Source: Nocardioides exalbidus
GTDB lineage: Bacteria; Actinomycetota; Actinomycetes; Propionibacteriales; Nocardioidaceae
Length of the DNA stretch: 64,000 nt
Direction of reading: 5' to 3'
NCBI RefSeq assembly: GCF_900105585.1
Contig: NZ_FNRT01000002.1
Coordinates: 806,001-870,000 of the forward strand
In this document: piece by piece, positions 26,377 to 35,807 of the stretch
Numbering within the stretch: the stretch's first letter is position 1
Layout: every line of letters starts with the position of its first letter
Notes under the pieces: model-generated
What the model was told of the DNA's origin: nothing
The model's input: only the letters and a program-made list of their open reading frames with translations
Database searches by the model: none
Made by a program: the position numbers and the translations under genes

Positions 26377-28365
26377 TCAGCCCGCCTGCGTCCGGGCGTC
26401 GCGGTGCACGACCTGCGAGGGCTCCCGGCCTGCGCGGTCGTCGGCGACCTCCTGCTGCTCCGACTCCCGGTCGCGGGACTCGCCGGACGCCTGGTCGGGG
26501 ACCTCTCCGGAGTCCTGGCCCCGGTCCCGGGCCGTGAGCGCCTCGACCACGTCGCCGGCCACCGCCTCGACGCGGTACGACGTCGCCCGCCCCTCGCGGC
26601 GGACCACCAGCCGTGCCGGGTCGCCGTCGACGTGCTCGACGTGCTCGACCGCGTCCCAGGGGACGACCGTCGCCTCGGGGTCGCTCAGGAGCGCGAGCCC
26701 GCTGGTCCGCACCGAACGGGCCAGCACCTGCTGCGGGTCCGTGCGGCGGCCGAGCGGGGGGATCGCGACGAGCTCGCGCAGGCCGATCCGGCGCACGACG
26801 AGACCCGCCTCGGTGACGTGGACGACCCGGGGGCTCCAGCGCAGCTTCTGGCGCACGACGAGGACGGACAGCACCTGCGGGCCGGTCGGGCCGATGACCA
26901 CGCTGCTGACGACGGGGTTCCAGGTGCCGGAGATGCCCTCGGCGCGCAGCACCTTGAGCAGCCACTCGGCCTGCCTCGGGACGCCGACCACGCCCTGGAC
27001 CAGCTCGGCCACGTCGACCTCGGTGCCGGTCTCGTCGACGATCACGTCCGTGCGGTTCCAGCGCAGCGCATGGGTGGTGTGGCCCGCGCTGACCAGGGCC
27101 GTGCGCACGAGTGCGCCCAGGGCCTCGACGAGCGTGGCCTCGGTGGCCTCGCCCTCGCCCCCCAGCGCTGCCGCGAGCTCGGGTGCTCGCTCGGAGCCGA
27201 CGAGGCGGAGCACGACGCTGAGGTCGACGGCACCCGTCGTGATCGCGTCGGCCGCGGCCCGGAGCGCCACCGCCCGCTCCTCGTCGCGACGCCGGTTGCC
27301 GAACAGCACGGCCTTCTCCCACGTGACCGGTGCGAGCCCGCCGGCGCGGGCGTGGTGCGCCTCGACCCGGCCGATCGCGGCGGACGGGTCGACGAGCAGC
27401 AGCAGGGCCGGGTCGTCGCCCGCCGGTGTGTCGACGTCGGCCGTGAACTGCTCGATGCGGGCGATCCGCGTGGCGGTCGGCGGGTGCGTGTCGAGCGGGG
27501 ACGGCCGCTCGTCGGCGACGATGCGCCCGGCGTCGACCTGCTCGACCTCCGGGTCGGACAGGAAGGACGCGTAGCCGGGGAACAACCCGCGCGGCACCAT
27601 CCCCGCTGCGGTCCCGATGGAGCCGTAGTCGCGGTCGAAGGTGGCCCAGGTCGCCGCGGTGACCGCGGTGGCCCGGAGCGCGGACACGCCGGCCAGTCGT
27701 CCGCTGAGCTCCGCGGCCCAGCGGTCGGCGTCGAGCTCCTGGCCACGCCAGAGCGCGCGGACCACGCGCGAGTAGACCGCGAGGTGCGCGCGGAACAGCC
27801 AGCCGAGCACGTGCCGCGGACCGAGGCCGTCGGTCACCTCGACCAGGGCCAGCAGCCCGCGGCGGCTGAGCCCGGACAGGGCGACGTGCCGCTGGCTGTG
27901 GTGACCCAGCTCGTGACCCAGCACCCACACGAGCTCGGCGCGCGTGAGCGTCTGGAGCAGGGGTACGCCGATGTGGAGGGTGCGGGTGCCCGCCCCCAGG
28001 CCGAGCGACCGGGAGTCCTCGGTCACCCCCACCACGGCGTCGACGACGAGGCGGATCTCGTCGGGCGCGCGGGTGCCGACGCCCTCCGCCGTCTTGCTCA
28101 CGAGCGCCCAGAGCTCGGGCTCGGCCATCAGCGGGACGGGCATCCCGTCGGGCGCCACCGGGGTCGACCGCAGGATCCGCACGAGCGCGAGGACCAGTGG
28201 GACGACGACGACCGTGACGACGACACCGACGACCACGCCGAGCGGGCTGCCCGTGCGCGCCACCCACGCGACGACGGCCACGAGGGCGCCGAGCAACAGC
28301 GCTGCGAGCACGAAGAGGCCGGCGAGCAGCGCCGCAGCGGCGGTCGCGCGCAGTCGTGCCAGCAT
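26377..28365 (-). CDS. M48-family zinc metallopeptidase, membrane bound
   Basis: A 662-residue protein with two N-terminal membrane segments (about 8-34 and 42-64), then the zinc site HELGHH at 151-156 and a downstream QELDADRWA stretch that supplies the third ligand Glu, as in HtpX/Ste24-like peptidases. The long C-terminal half (about 330-662) has no recognised domain and ends in a charged tail. It probably degrades membrane or envelope proteins. Start ATG 28365 follows AAGGGGAC; an ATG at 28398 would add 11 residues. Convergent with glnR, only 3 bp apart. Confidence 0.8.
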   Translation of the reverse strand: MLARLRATAAAALLAGLFVLAALLLGALVAVVAWVARTGSPLGVVVGVVVTVVVVPLVLALVRILRSTPVAPDGMPVPLMAEPELWALVSKTAEGVGTRAPDEIRLVVDAVVGVTEDSRSLGLGAGTRTLHIGVPLLQTLTRAELVWVLGHELGHHSQRHVALSGLSRRGLLALVEVTDGLGPRHVLGWLFRAHLAVYSRVVRALWRGQELDADRWAAELSGRLAGVSALRATAVTAATWATFDRDYGSIGTAAGMVPRGLFPGYASFLSDPEVEQVDAGRIVADERPSPLDTHPPTATRIARIEQFTADVDTPAGDDPALLLLVDPSAAIGRVEAHHARAGGLAPVTWEKAVLFGNRRRDEERAVALRAAADAITTGAVDLSVVLRLVGSERAPELAAALGGEGEATEATLVEALGALVRTALVSAGHTTHALRWNRTDVIVDETGTEVDVAELVQGVVGVPRQAEWLLKVLRAEGISGTWNPVVSSVVIGPTGPQVLSVLVVRQKLRWSPRVVHVTEAGLVVRRIGLRELVAIPPLGRRTDPQQVLARSVRTSGLALLSDPEATVVPWDAVEHVEHVDGDPARLVVRREGRATSYRVEAVAGDVVEALTARDRGQDSGEVPDQASGESRDRESEQQEVADDRAGREPSQVVHRDARTQAG

Positions 28366-28473
28366 CCCGAGTCCCCTTGTCGTCCTCTTCAAGCACATCC
28401 ATGCTCCCCGAGCAACGGCCCGCGCGGGCCATTTCTGCGGAATCGATGGGACGGGGGTCGCTAGGGTCGTCGC

Positions 28474-29277
28474 GTGGACCGGGTCATCGAGATCGCTGAC
28501 GAGGCGGCCGCCGCCGACGGGGCCGACCCGCTCGACGAGGCGGCACGCATGGCCCTCGCCGACGGCACGGCCGACGCGCTGGTGGAGGACGACGCCTTCG
28601 CGCTCCTCCACGACGGCGACCTGTCGCTCGTCGTGCGCCCGACGGCCCGGGGCCGGGGCCTCGGGTCAGCCCTGCTCGCGCGCGCCTCGTCGTCGTACGG
28701 CACCGGGCTGACGGCGTGGTCGCACGGCAACCACCCCGCCGCCGCCGCGCTCGCCGCGAGCCACGGCTGGGAGCGCGTGCGCGACCTGTGGGTGATGCGC
28801 CGGCCGGCCTCGACCCCGCTGCCGCCCCTGGACGTGCCGGACGGCGTGACCGTGCGGTCCTACCGCGACAGCGACGCCGCGGACGTGGTCGCGGTCAACG
28901 CGGCCGCCTTCGCCCACCACCCCGAGCAGGGGTCGATGGACCTGGCCAACCTGGCTCGGCGGATGGCCGAGCCGTGGTTCGACCCCGCCGGCCTGCTCGT
29001 CGCCGAGGACGCGAGCGGGATGCTCGGCTTCCACTGGACCAAGCCGCACGACGGCCGGCTCGGCGAGGTCTACGTGGTCGGTGTCGCGCCGGCCGCGCAG
29101 GGCCGCGGGCTCGGCAAGGTGCTCACCCTGGCCGGGCTCCACCACCTCGCCGGGCTCGGCGTCGAGGAGGTCCTGCTCTACGTCGAGGCCGACAACGCCC
29201 CGGCTGTCGCGGTCTACTCACGCCTCGGCTTCGCGCATGCTCCCGCCGACACGCACGTGCAGTACGCCCAGCCCTGA
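28474..29277 (+). CDS. mshD: Mycothiol synthase (GNAT acetyltransferase)
   Basis: A 267-residue protein of two tandem GNAT domains. The first (residues 1 to about 115) keeps the acetyl-CoA loop RPTARGRGLGSALL; the second has VVGVAPAAQGRGLGKVLTLA and YVEADNAPAVAVYSRLGF. The double-GNAT layout and context identify MshD, which adds the N-acetyl group to the cysteine of Cys-GlcN-Ins in the last step of mycothiol synthesis. It starts with GTG and its stop abuts the stop of the convergent ygfZ gene. Confidence 0.9.
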   Translation: MDRVIEIADEAAAADGADPLDEAARMALADGTADALVEDDAFALLHDGDLSLVVRPTARGRGLGSALLARASSSYGTGLTAWSHGNHPAAAALAASHGWERVRDLWVMRRPASTPLPPLDVPDGVTVRSYRDSDAADVVAVNAAAFAHHPEQGSMDLANLARRMAEPWFDPAGLLVAEDASGMLGFHWTKPHDGRLGEVYVVGVAPAAQGRGLGKVLTLAGLHHLAGLGVEEVLLYVEADNAPAVAVYSRLGFAHAPADTHVQYAQP

Positions 29278-30213
29278 TCAGCGCAGCGGGCGCACGTGGA
29301 GGCCCACCTCGGGGTCGACGACGACCTCCTGGGCGGCCGGCATCTCGTCGACCGTGAGGGCGGCGTCGACGGGCACGTTGCGCTTGACCACCGCGAGGGC
29401 GATCGGGCCGAGCTCGTGGTGGCGGGCGCTGGAGCCGACGAAACCGATGTCGCGGCCGTCGTGGGACACGGGCGATCCGGCCGGGGGCAGACGGTTCTCC
29501 GAGCCGTCGAGGTGCAGCAGCACCAGCCGGCGCGGCGGCCGGCCGAGCGTGTGGACGCGCGCGACGGTCTCCTGGCCGCGGTAGCAGCCCTTGTCGAGGT
29601 GCACGGCCGCGCCGATCCAGCCGACCTCGTTGGGGATGGTGCGGTGGTCGGTGTCGAGGCCGAGGCGCGGCTCGCCGCGCTCGATCCGGAGGGCCTCGAA
29701 GGCCCACAGCCCGGCAGCCGGGCCGGCGGCGTCGGCGTACGCCTCGAGCCTGTCGCGCGGAACCAGGTCGTAGCGACCCGGTCCGTCGCCCGGACGCCAC
29801 ATCACGGCGAGGTCGTCGACGAGCTCGATCTCGACGCGCGTCATGAACTTCATCCGCTCGAGCCACTCGACCAGGGCGGGGCCGGCGCCGGGCTCGGTGT
29901 GGGCGGTGAAGGCCTCGCCGTCGTCGACGCCGGCGAAGGCGTGCTCGACGTGGCCCTGGGGGCTCAGCACCAGGGCCTGCGTCCAGGTGCCGGGCGCGAG
30001 ACCCTCGAAGTACTGGGTGGTGAGGTTGTGCAGCCACGAGAGCCGGTCGGGACCGGAGATGCGGAGGACGTCGCGGTGGGAGAGGTCGACGAACCCCTCG
30101 CCCCGGGCGAGGCTGCGCTGCTCGGTGTTGAAGGAGCCGTAGTGCGCGGCCACGGGCGCGTCGATGCCGTCTCCGGCGACGGCGCCCGGCAGGGACATCA
30201 GGGGGCTTGCCAT
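29278..30213 (-). CDS. ygfZ: Folate-binding protein YgfZ (GcvT-like)
   Basis: A 311-residue aminomethyltransferase-like protein with the YgfZ signature KGCYRGQETVAR and the folate-fold lead VDLSHRDVLRISGPDRLSWL. YgfZ proteins bind tetrahydrofolate and help assemble or repair Fe-S enzymes. It is the third gene of a minus-strand run nitrobindin-like, fur, ygfZ with gaps of 4 and 10 bp. The ATG at 30213 is used; an in-frame ATG at 30198 is possible. Confidence 0.9.
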   Translation of the reverse strand: MASPLMSLPGAVAGDGIDAPVAAHYGSFNTEQRSLARGEGFVDLSHRDVLRISGPDRLSWLHNLTTQYFEGLAPGTWTQALVLSPQGHVEHAFAGVDDGEAFTAHTEPGAGPALVEWLERMKFMTRVEIELVDDLAVMWRPGDGPGRYDLVPRDRLEAYADAAGPAAGLWAFEALRIERGEPRLGLDTDHRTIPNEVGWIGAAVHLDKGCYRGQETVARVHTLGRPPRRLVLLHLDGSENRLPPAGSPVSHDGRDIGFVGSSARHHELGPIALAVVKRNVPVDAALTVDEMPAAQEVVVDPEVGLHVRPLR

Positions 30214-30223
30214 GCCCTCGAGT

Positions 30224-30655
30224 CTAGGTCGCGTCCGTCTGCGGGTCCGGGGCGCAGTCCGTGCACTCGCCGAAGACAGCGAGGTGGCCGACGTCCATGG
30301 TGAAGCCGTCGGCCGCCAGCGCCGCGACCAGGGGCGCGACGAGCTCGGGGCCGTAGGACCGCACCTTCTGGCAGCGGCGGCAGACCACGTGGACGTGCTC
30401 GTGCTCGAGGGTGGAGTGGTACGTCGGAGCGCGGTCGCTGAGGTGCGTGTGGCGCACCAGCCCGAGCTCCTCGAGCACCTCCAGCGTGCGGTAGACGGTG
30501 GAGGCGTTGACCGAGCTGACCTGCTCACGGACGTGGCACAGCACCTCGTCGGGGGTCGCGTGCCGCAGCTCCTCCACGGCGCGCAGGATCAGCTGGCGCT
30601 GCGGGGTGAGCCGGAGGCCCTGCTCGCGCAGCCGGGACGCGAGGTCGTCGCTCAC
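30224..30655 (-). CDS. Fur-family metalloregulator
   Basis: A 143-residue repressor with the Fur winged helix (GLRLTPQRQLILRAV, VNASTVYRTLEVLEELGLV), the metal-sensing HEHVHVVCRRC segment, and the structural zinc pair of CxxC motifs (CRRC and CTDC). Which metal or oxidant it senses (iron, zinc, peroxide) is not decidable here. It is the middle gene of an operon with a haem-binding-type nitrobindin and YgfZ, which suits iron or oxidative control. GTG start, 4 bp after the nitrobindin stop. Confidence 0.87.
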   Translation of the reverse strand: MSDDLASRLREQGLRLTPQRQLILRAVEELRHATPDEVLCHVREQVSSVNASTVYRTLEVLEELGLVRHTHLSDRAPTYHSTLEHEHVHVVCRRCQKVRSYGPELVAPLVAALAADGFTMDVGHLAVFGECTDCAPDPQTDAT

Positions 30656-30659
30656 GGGG

Positions 30660-31163
30660 TCACGCCCGTTGGAGGCGGGCCCAGGTGTGCGGCTGGAGCT
30701 CCTGGCCCTGACCCGCCATGTCGTAGGCGTAGAGCAGGTCGCCGTCCACGTTGCCGTACATCCGCGACCCGGCCGTGACCTCCTTGGCGGTCTCGGTGAA
30801 GGAGACGCCGGCGGTGTGCATCTCGACCTTGCCGCCGTCGGCAGCGCCGTACCAGACCTCCGCGAAGCCGGTGTTGTGCGCGAGGAGGAACTCGACCTTG
30901 CCGGGCTCGGGGCAGCGCAGGAAGCCCGACTCCATCGCCGCGTCGCGGACGAACTCGCCCTCCTCGTCGACGATCCACGCGCGCGACATGTAGTGGAAGA
31001 ACGGGCGGCCGTCGTGGGTGAAGATCAGCTCCTGGCCGAACTGGAACTTCTCGATCGTCGGGTAGTCGCCGTGGCCGTTGCCGCGCCACGTGCCGAGGAG
31101 CCAGGCGACGGGGCCGCAGTTGGGGTGCAGGTTGTCCGGCAGCTCGAAGGGCATGCCCGCCAT
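30660..31163 (-). CDS. Nitrobindin-like (FABP/DUF1794) haem protein
   Basis: A 167-residue beta-barrel with the family motif GTWRGNGHGDYPT and the C-terminal PHTWARLQRA, whose His is the likely haem ligand. Bacterial nitrobindins are reported to bind ferric haem and isomerise peroxynitrite to nitrate. Start ATG 31163 (MAGMPFELP) is taken; ATG 31154 (MPFELP) is equally open. It is first in the operon with fur and ygfZ and only 14 bp from the divergent DsrE gene start, so promoters overlap and transcripts may be leaderless. Confidence 0.83.
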   Translation of the reverse strand: MAGMPFELPDNLHPNCGPVAWLLGTWRGNGHGDYPTIEKFQFGQELIFTHDGRPFFHYMSRAWIVDEEGEFVRDAAMESGFLRCPEPGKVEFLLAHNTGFAEVWYGAADGGKVEMHTAGVSFTETAKEVTAGSRMYGNVDGDLLYAYDMAGQGQELQPHTWARLQRA

Positions 31164-31177
31164 TCTAGGGTGAGCCC

Positions 31178-31540
31178 ATGGCTCGTTCACTGGTCGTCAA
31201 GGTCACCTGCGGCTCGGACGACGCCGAGCGCTGCAACCAGGCCTTCACGGTGGCCGCGGCAGCGGCCGCGGCAGGCGCCGAGGTGTCGCTCTGGCTCACC
31301 GGCGAGGCGGCCTGGTTCGGGGTGCCCGGACGTGCGGAGTCGTTCGCGCTCGACCTCGCGACGCCGCTCGACCAGCTGATGGCGGCCGTCCTGACCTCCG
31401 GCACGATCACCGTCTGCTCGCAGTGCGCGGCGCGGCGCGGGATCACCGAGGGCGACCTCCGCGACGGCGTGACGATCGCCGGTGCGGCGGTGTTCGCCGA
31501 GCAGGTGCTCGGCGACGGCGTGCAGGCGCTCGTCTACTGA
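31178..31540 (+). CDS. DsrE-family protein
   Basis: A 120-residue protein with the Rossmann-like DsrE/DsrF layout. The Cys pair in ITVCSQCAARRGI marks the usual sulfur-handling position, and AAGAEVSLWLTGEAAW is typical of the family. Members move sulfane sulfur or act in peroxiredoxin-like reactions; the partner is unknown. It lies just upstream of ppk1 but a PHO-box-like repeat in between suggests a separate promoter for ppk1. Confidence 0.78.
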   Translation: MARSLVVKVTCGSDDAERCNQAFTVAAAAAAAGAEVSLWLTGEAAWFGVPGRAESFALDLATPLDQLMAAVLTSGTITVCSQCAARRGITEGDLRDGVTIAGAAVFAEQVLGDGVQALVY

Positions 31541-31547
31541 CGTCCGA

Positions 31548-31569
31548 CGTCATCTGACGTTCACCTGAC
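31548..31569 (+). promoter_or_regulatory. PHO box before ppk1
   Basis: Two adjacent 11-bp units, CGTCATCTGAC and GTTCACCTGAC (8 of 11 identical), 17 bp before the ppk1 ATG. The unit matches the PhoP-binding repeat known from Streptomyces (GTTCACC type). The site lies close to the start codon. Confidence 0.6.
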
Positions 31570-31586
31570 GGTGCGACACTGACGGC

Positions 31587-33770
31587 ATGTCCGACCCGGC
31601 CACCACCCTCGTCAGCGCCGCCTCCCCGTCCGTCGAGGAGGGACCGGGCGACCAGCCCTTCCCCGGGCACCCGAGCGAGACGTTCGACGTCGAGCCGCCC
31701 TACACGCCCGACGCCGCCGCGATCGAGGCCGTGGAGAAGTTCGAGGACCGCTTCATCGACCGTGAGGTCTCCTGGGTCCGCTTCAACCAGCGCGTGCTCG
31801 AGCTGGCCGAGGACCCCGACCTGCCGCTGCTCGAGCGGGCGCGGTTCCTCGCCATCTTCGCCAGCAACCTCGACGAGTTCTTCATGGTCCGGGTGGCCGG
31901 CCTCAAGCGCCGCATCGCGGCCGGGGTCGCCGTCCGCGCAGCGAGCGGGCTCATGCCGCGCGAGCAGATCGAGCAGCTGTGGTCCGACAGCCGCTCGTTG
32001 ATGGAGCGGCACGCGAAGGCGTTCACCGACCTGCTCCCCGAGCTCGGCAGCCAGGGCATCGAGATCGTCAGGTGGGACGAGCTCGACCGTGAGGAGCAGA
32101 AGGTCTGCAAGAAGCTCTTCAAGGACCGGATCTTCCCGGTCCTCACCCCCCTCGCCGTCGACCCCGCCCACCCCTTCCCCTACATCTCCGGGCTGTCGCT
32201 CAACCTCGCGGTCGTCGTACGACACCCGGGGACCGGCACCGAGCACTTCGCGCGCGTGAAGGTGCCGCCGACGTTCGGCCGCTTCGTCGGGCTGGGCAAC
32301 CAGCGCTTCGTGCCGATCGAGGACGTCATCGGCGAGCACCTCAAGAAGCTCTTCCCCGGCATGGACGTGCTGGGCGCGCACACCTTCCGGGTCACCCGCA
32401 ACGAGGACCTCGAGGTCGAGGAGGACGACGCGGAGAACCTGCTCAAGGCCCTCGAGAAGGAGCTCCAGCGGCGTCGCTTCGGGCCGCCGGTGCGCCTCGA
32501 GGTCGAGCAGTCGATCGACCCCAAGGTCCTCGAGCTGCTGGTCTCCGAGCTGGGCGTGGGCATGGACGAGGTGGTGCCGCTCCCCGGCCCGCTCGACCTC
32601 ACCGGCCTCCACTCCATCGCCGACCTGCCCCGCGACGACCTGAAGTACGCCGCCTTCCTGCCCTCGACGCACCCGAGCCTCGCCGAGGTCGAGTCGTCCT
32701 CGCCCGTCGACGTCTTCGACTCCGTCTCGCGCCACGACGTGCTGCTGCACCACCCCTACGACTCGTTCGCGACGTCGGTGCAGCGCTTCCTGGAGCAGGC
32801 GGCGGCCGACCCGCACGTTCTCGCGATCAAGCAGACGCTCTACCGCACGTCCGGGGACAGCCCGATCATCGAGGCGCTGATCGACGCCGCCGAGGCCGGC
32901 AAGCAGGTGCTGGTGGTCGTCGAGATCAAGGCCCGCTTCGACGAGCAGGCCAACATCCGCTGGGCGCGCAAGCTCGAGCAGGCCGGCTGCCACGTCGTCT
33001 ACGGCCTCGTCGGGCTGAAGACCCACTGCAAGCTCTCGATGGTCGTGCGCGACGAGCCCGAGGGGATCCGCCGCTACGTCCACCTCGGCACCGGCAACTA
33101 CAACCCCAAGACCGCGCGCGTCTACGAGGACCTCGGCCTCCTGACGGCGAACCAGGAGATCGGCGAGGACGTCGCCCTCCTGTTCAACAACCTCTCCGGG
33201 ATCAGCCGCAATCGCACCTACGACCACCTGCTCGTCGCCCCGCACAGCGTGCGCGAGGGCCTGGTCGCGCAGATCCACCAGGAGATCGCCCACCACCAGG
33301 CCGGCCGCACGGCGGGCATCCGGATCAAGGCGAACTCGGTGGTCGACGAGGCGGTGATCGACGCGCTCTACCTCGCCTCGCAGGCCGGCGTGCGCGTCGA
33401 GCTGGTCATCCGCGGCATCTGCGCGTTGCGACCCGGCGTACCCGGCCTCTCCGAGACCGTCCGCGTCCGCTCGATCCTGGGTCGCTTCCTCGAGCACAGC
33501 CGCGTCTTCTGGTTCGAGAACGACGGCGACCCGGCCGCGTGGATCGGCTCGGCCGACATGATGCACCGCAACCTCGACCGTCGCGTGGAGGTGCTCGTAC
33601 GTCTGCGCGACCCGCGGGTGGTGGCCCAGGTCGGCGAGCTGCTCGACCTCGCGCTCGACGACGCGACGACCGGGTGGGACCTCGGCGCCGACGGGGAGTG
33701 GACGCTGCACAGCGGCGAGTGCAACCTGCACGACGAGCTGATCGCGCGCCAGCGCGGCCGGCGCCGCTGA
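31587..33770 (+). CDS. ppk1: Polyphosphate kinase
   Basis: A 727-residue PPK1. Features in order are the N-domain ([35 protein letters not shown]), the head domain, the first catalytic domain with [18 protein letters not shown] and the phospho-acceptor His region [13 protein letters not shown], then [20 protein letters not shown] and the second catalytic domain with [19 protein letters not shown]. It makes polyphosphate from ATP reversibly. The PHO box upstream and the neighbouring phosphate uptake genes place it in the phosphate response. The gene is complete and the N-terminal about 40 residues are an acidic extension. Confidence 0.95.
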   Translation: MSDPATTLVSAASPSVEEGPGDQPFPGHPSETFDVEPPYTPDAAAIEAVEKFEDRFIDREVSWVRFNQRVLELAEDPDLPLLERARFLAIFASNLDEFFMVRVAGLKRRIAAGVAVRAASGLMPREQIEQLWSDSRSLMERHAKAFTDLLPELGSQGIEIVRWDELDREEQKVCKKLFKDRIFPVLTPLAVDPAHPFPYISGLSLNLAVVVRHPGTGTEHFARVKVPPTFGRFVGLGNQRFVPIEDVIGEHLKKLFPGMDVLGAHTFRVTRNEDLEVEEDDAENLLKALEKELQRRRFGPPVRLEVEQSIDPKVLELLVSELGVGMDEVVPLPGPLDLTGLHSIADLPRDDLKYAAFLPSTHPSLAEVESSSPVDVFDSVSRHDVLLHHPYDSFATSVQRFLEQAAADPHVLAIKQTLYRTSGDSPIIEALIDAAEAGKQVLVVVEIKARFDEQANIRWARKLEQAGCHVVYGLVGLKTHCKLSMVVRDEPEGIRRYVHLGTGNYNPKTARVYEDLGLLTANQEIGEDVALLFNNLSGISRNRTYDHLLVAPHSVREGLVAQIHQEIAHHQAGRTAGIRIKANSVVDEAVIDALYLASQAGVRVELVIRGICALRPGVPGLSETVRVRSILGRFLEHSRVFWFENDGDPAAWIGSADMMHRNLDRRVEVLVRLRDPRVVAQVGELLDLALDDATTGWDLGADGEWTLHSGECNLHDELIARQRGRRR

Positions 33771-33936
33771 CCGCTCCTCCGCGCACCTGAGGCGCGTCCC
33801 AGGCGTGCGTGCGGCGCGTGTTCCGTGCGACACGCCGGGCGACACGCCGAGCGGTGAACCCGTTCCGAGGGGTCCCGGAGCACCTGCGAGCCGCGACTTG
33901 CACGTCCGGGCGAGCGACCCCCTACTCTATTTCCCG

Positions 33937-33969
33937 GTTCACCCGCCCCCCGTTCGGAGTTCACCGTGC
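33937..33969 (+). promoter_or_regulatory. PHO-box-like repeats at the start of the PiT operon
   Basis: GTTCACCCGCC at 33937 and GTTCACCGTGC at 33959 start exactly 22 bp (two 11-bp units) apart; the middle unit CCCCGTTCGGA is degenerate. The second overlaps the GTG start. TACTCT at 33923-33928 is a reasonable -10 box, which would put the repeats downstream of it, the position of a repressor site. PhoP repression of a low-affinity permease under phosphate limitation is the inference. Confidence 0.55.
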
Positions 33970-34583
33970 GTTTCAGGTTCCGCCCTGTCGACAGCTCGTT
34001 CTACGACCTCTTCAGCGAAGCCGCTGCCCACCTGGTCGTCGGCGCCCAGCTTCTCAGCGAGATGCTGGCCGACGGCGCCCCGCGCGCCGACATCGCCCAG
34101 CGCATGCGCGAGGCCGAGCACGCCGCCGACGAGACGACCCACTCGATCATCCGCCGGGTCAACAGCACCTTCGTGACCCCGTTCGACCGCGAGGACATCT
34201 ACTCCCTCGCCTCGGCGCTCGACGACGTGATGGACATGATGGACGAGGCCGTCGACATGATCCTCCTCTACGAGGTCACGTGGCTCCCCTCCGAGACGAC
34301 CGAGCAGGTCGAGGTGCTGCAGCGCTGCGCCGAGCTCACCGCCGCCGCCATGCCGAAGCTCGAGTCGATGGGCGCCCTGGACGAGTACTGGATCGAGATC
34401 AACCGGCTCGAGAACACCGGCGACAAGTCCTACCGCCGGATCCTCGCCAACCTCTTCAGCGGGGACCACAAGGCCCTCGAGGTCATGAAGCTCAAGGACA
34501 TCGTCGAGTCGCTCGAGGGGGCGATCGACGCGTTCGAGAAGGTCGCCAACATCGTGGAGCAGATCGCCGTCAAGGAGTCCTGA
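33966..34583 (+). CDS. DUF47 (PhoU-like) protein
   Basis: A 205-residue all-helical protein of the DUF47/PhoU_div family (AAAHLVVGAQLLSEML, MREAEHAADETTHSIIRRVN, NRLENTGDKSYRRIL, LKDIVESLEGAIDAFEKVANIVE). Such proteins are encoded directly before PiT permeases and probably gate or regulate them. GTG start, placed within the PHO-box-like repeats; the PiT gene begins 4 bp after its stop, so the pair is coupled. Confidence 0.88.
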   Translation: MRFRFRPVDSSFYDLFSEAAAHLVVGAQLLSEMLADGAPRADIAQRMREAEHAADETTHSIIRRVNSTFVTPFDREDIYSLASALDDVMDMMDEAVDMILLYEVTWLPSETTEQVEVLQRCAELTAAAMPKLESMGALDEYWIEINRLENTGDKSYRRILANLFSGDHKALEVMKLKDIVESLEGAIDAFEKVANIVEQIAVKES

Positions 34584-34587
34584 CTCC

Positions 34588-35583
34588 ATGGAGCTCGGCA
34601 TCATCATCGCCGTCGTCGTCGTCGCCCTCGTGTTCGACTACACCAACGGCTTCCACGACGCGGCCAACGCGATCGCCACCTCCGTCTCGACCGGCGCGCT
34701 CAAGCCGCGCGTCGCGCTCGCGATGGCGGCGGTCATGAACTTCGTCGGGGCGTTCCTCGGCCAGAAGGTCGCCCACACGGTCTCCGACACGATCGACCCG
34801 GGTCCCGGCAGCCACGGCCTGGTGATCGTGATGTGCGGCCTCCTCGGTGCCATCACGTGGAACCTGATCACCTGGTACTACGGCCTGCCCTCGTCGTCCT
34901 CCCACGCGTTGATCGGCGGCCTCGTCGGCGCCGCCGTCGCGGCCGGAGCCACGGCCAACTGGGCGCTCGTGATCGAGAAGGTCGTCATCCCGATGTTCCT
35001 CTCGCCCGTGGTCGCCTTCACCCTCGGCTTCGCGCTGATGCTCGCGATCATGTGGATCTTCCGCCGGGCCAACCCCAGCAAGGCCCACCGCGGCTTCAAG
35101 GTCGCCCAGACCGTCTCGGCCGCCGCGATGGCGCTCGGTCACGGTCTGCAGGACGCCCAGAAGACGATGGGCGTCATCTTCCTCGCCCTGCTCACCGGGG
35201 GCTACGTCGCCGAGTCCGACGGCCTCCCGCTCTGGGTGATCCTGGCCGCCGCGACCGCGATCTCCCTCGGCACCTGGTCGGGCGGCTGGCGCATCATGCG
35301 CACCCTCGGCCGCCGCATCATCCACCTCGACCCGGCCCGCGGCTTCGCCGCCGAGTCGGTCGCGGCCTCGGTCCTCTACACGACGTCCTACGTCTTCGAG
35401 GCGCCGATCTCGACCACCCACACCATCACCTCCGCGGTCATGGGCGTCGGCGCCACCAAGCGCCTCTCCGCCGTCCGCTGGGGCGTCGCGAAGTCGATCC
35501 TCACCGCCTGGGTGCTCACCTTCCCGGCCGCCGCCGCGGCCGCCGCCCTCTGCTACACGGTCGCCCGCCTCTTCCTCCCCTGA
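34588..35583 (+). CDS. pit: PiT-family low-affinity phosphate permease
   Basis: A 331-residue protein with about nine to ten membrane segments and the two PiT signatures: VFDYTNGFHDAANAIATSVS near the N-terminus, and in the second half GLQDAQKTMGVIF plus APISTTHTITSAVMGVGAT. The family carries metal-phosphate in symport with protons. It is coupled to the DUF47 gene; the high-affinity Pst system lies on the other strand 1.5 kb further on. Confidence 0.93.
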   Translation: MELGIIIAVVVVALVFDYTNGFHDAANAIATSVSTGALKPRVALAMAAVMNFVGAFLGQKVAHTVSDTIDPGPGSHGLVIVMCGLLGAITWNLITWYYGLPSSSSHALIGGLVGAAVAAGATANWALVIEKVVIPMFLSPVVAFTLGFALMLAIMWIFRRANPSKAHRGFKVAQTVSAAAMALGHGLQDAQKTMGVIFLALLTGGYVAESDGLPLWVILAAATAISLGTWSGGWRIMRTLGRRIIHLDPARGFAAESVAASVLYTTSYVFEAPISTTHTITSAVMGVGATKRLSAVRWGVAKSILTAWVLTFPAAAAAAALCYTVARLFLP

Positions 35584-35593
35584 CCTCCGCTTC

Positions 35594-35774
35594 GCCGGAT
35601 CTGTCATCCGAAGCGATACCGATGACGACCGGTCTGGATGACGGATCGGGCCACGCCGGATCCGTCATCCGAAGCGGCACCGATGACGACAGGTCTGCAT
35701 GGCAGATCGGGCCACGCCGGATCCGTCATCCGAAGCGACACCGATGACCACCGGTCTGCATGACGGACGGGCGA
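35594..35774. repeat. Left array of three hairpin repeats
   Basis: Three tandem units of 61 bp at 35594, 35655 and 35716. Each has a left arm GATC(C/T)GTCATCC, a 26-nt loop that is nearly constant (GAAGCG...CCGATGAC...GGTCT), and a right arm GGATGACGGATC, which is perfect except at the variable base in unit 1 and decayed in units 2 and 3. The loop has its own short stem (ACCG/CGGT). The array fills the gap between the convergent pit and DUF559 genes. Confidence 0.85.
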
Positions 35775-35807
35775 GTACGACGGCGAGGTGCCCCTCGCAG
35801 GCCCCGG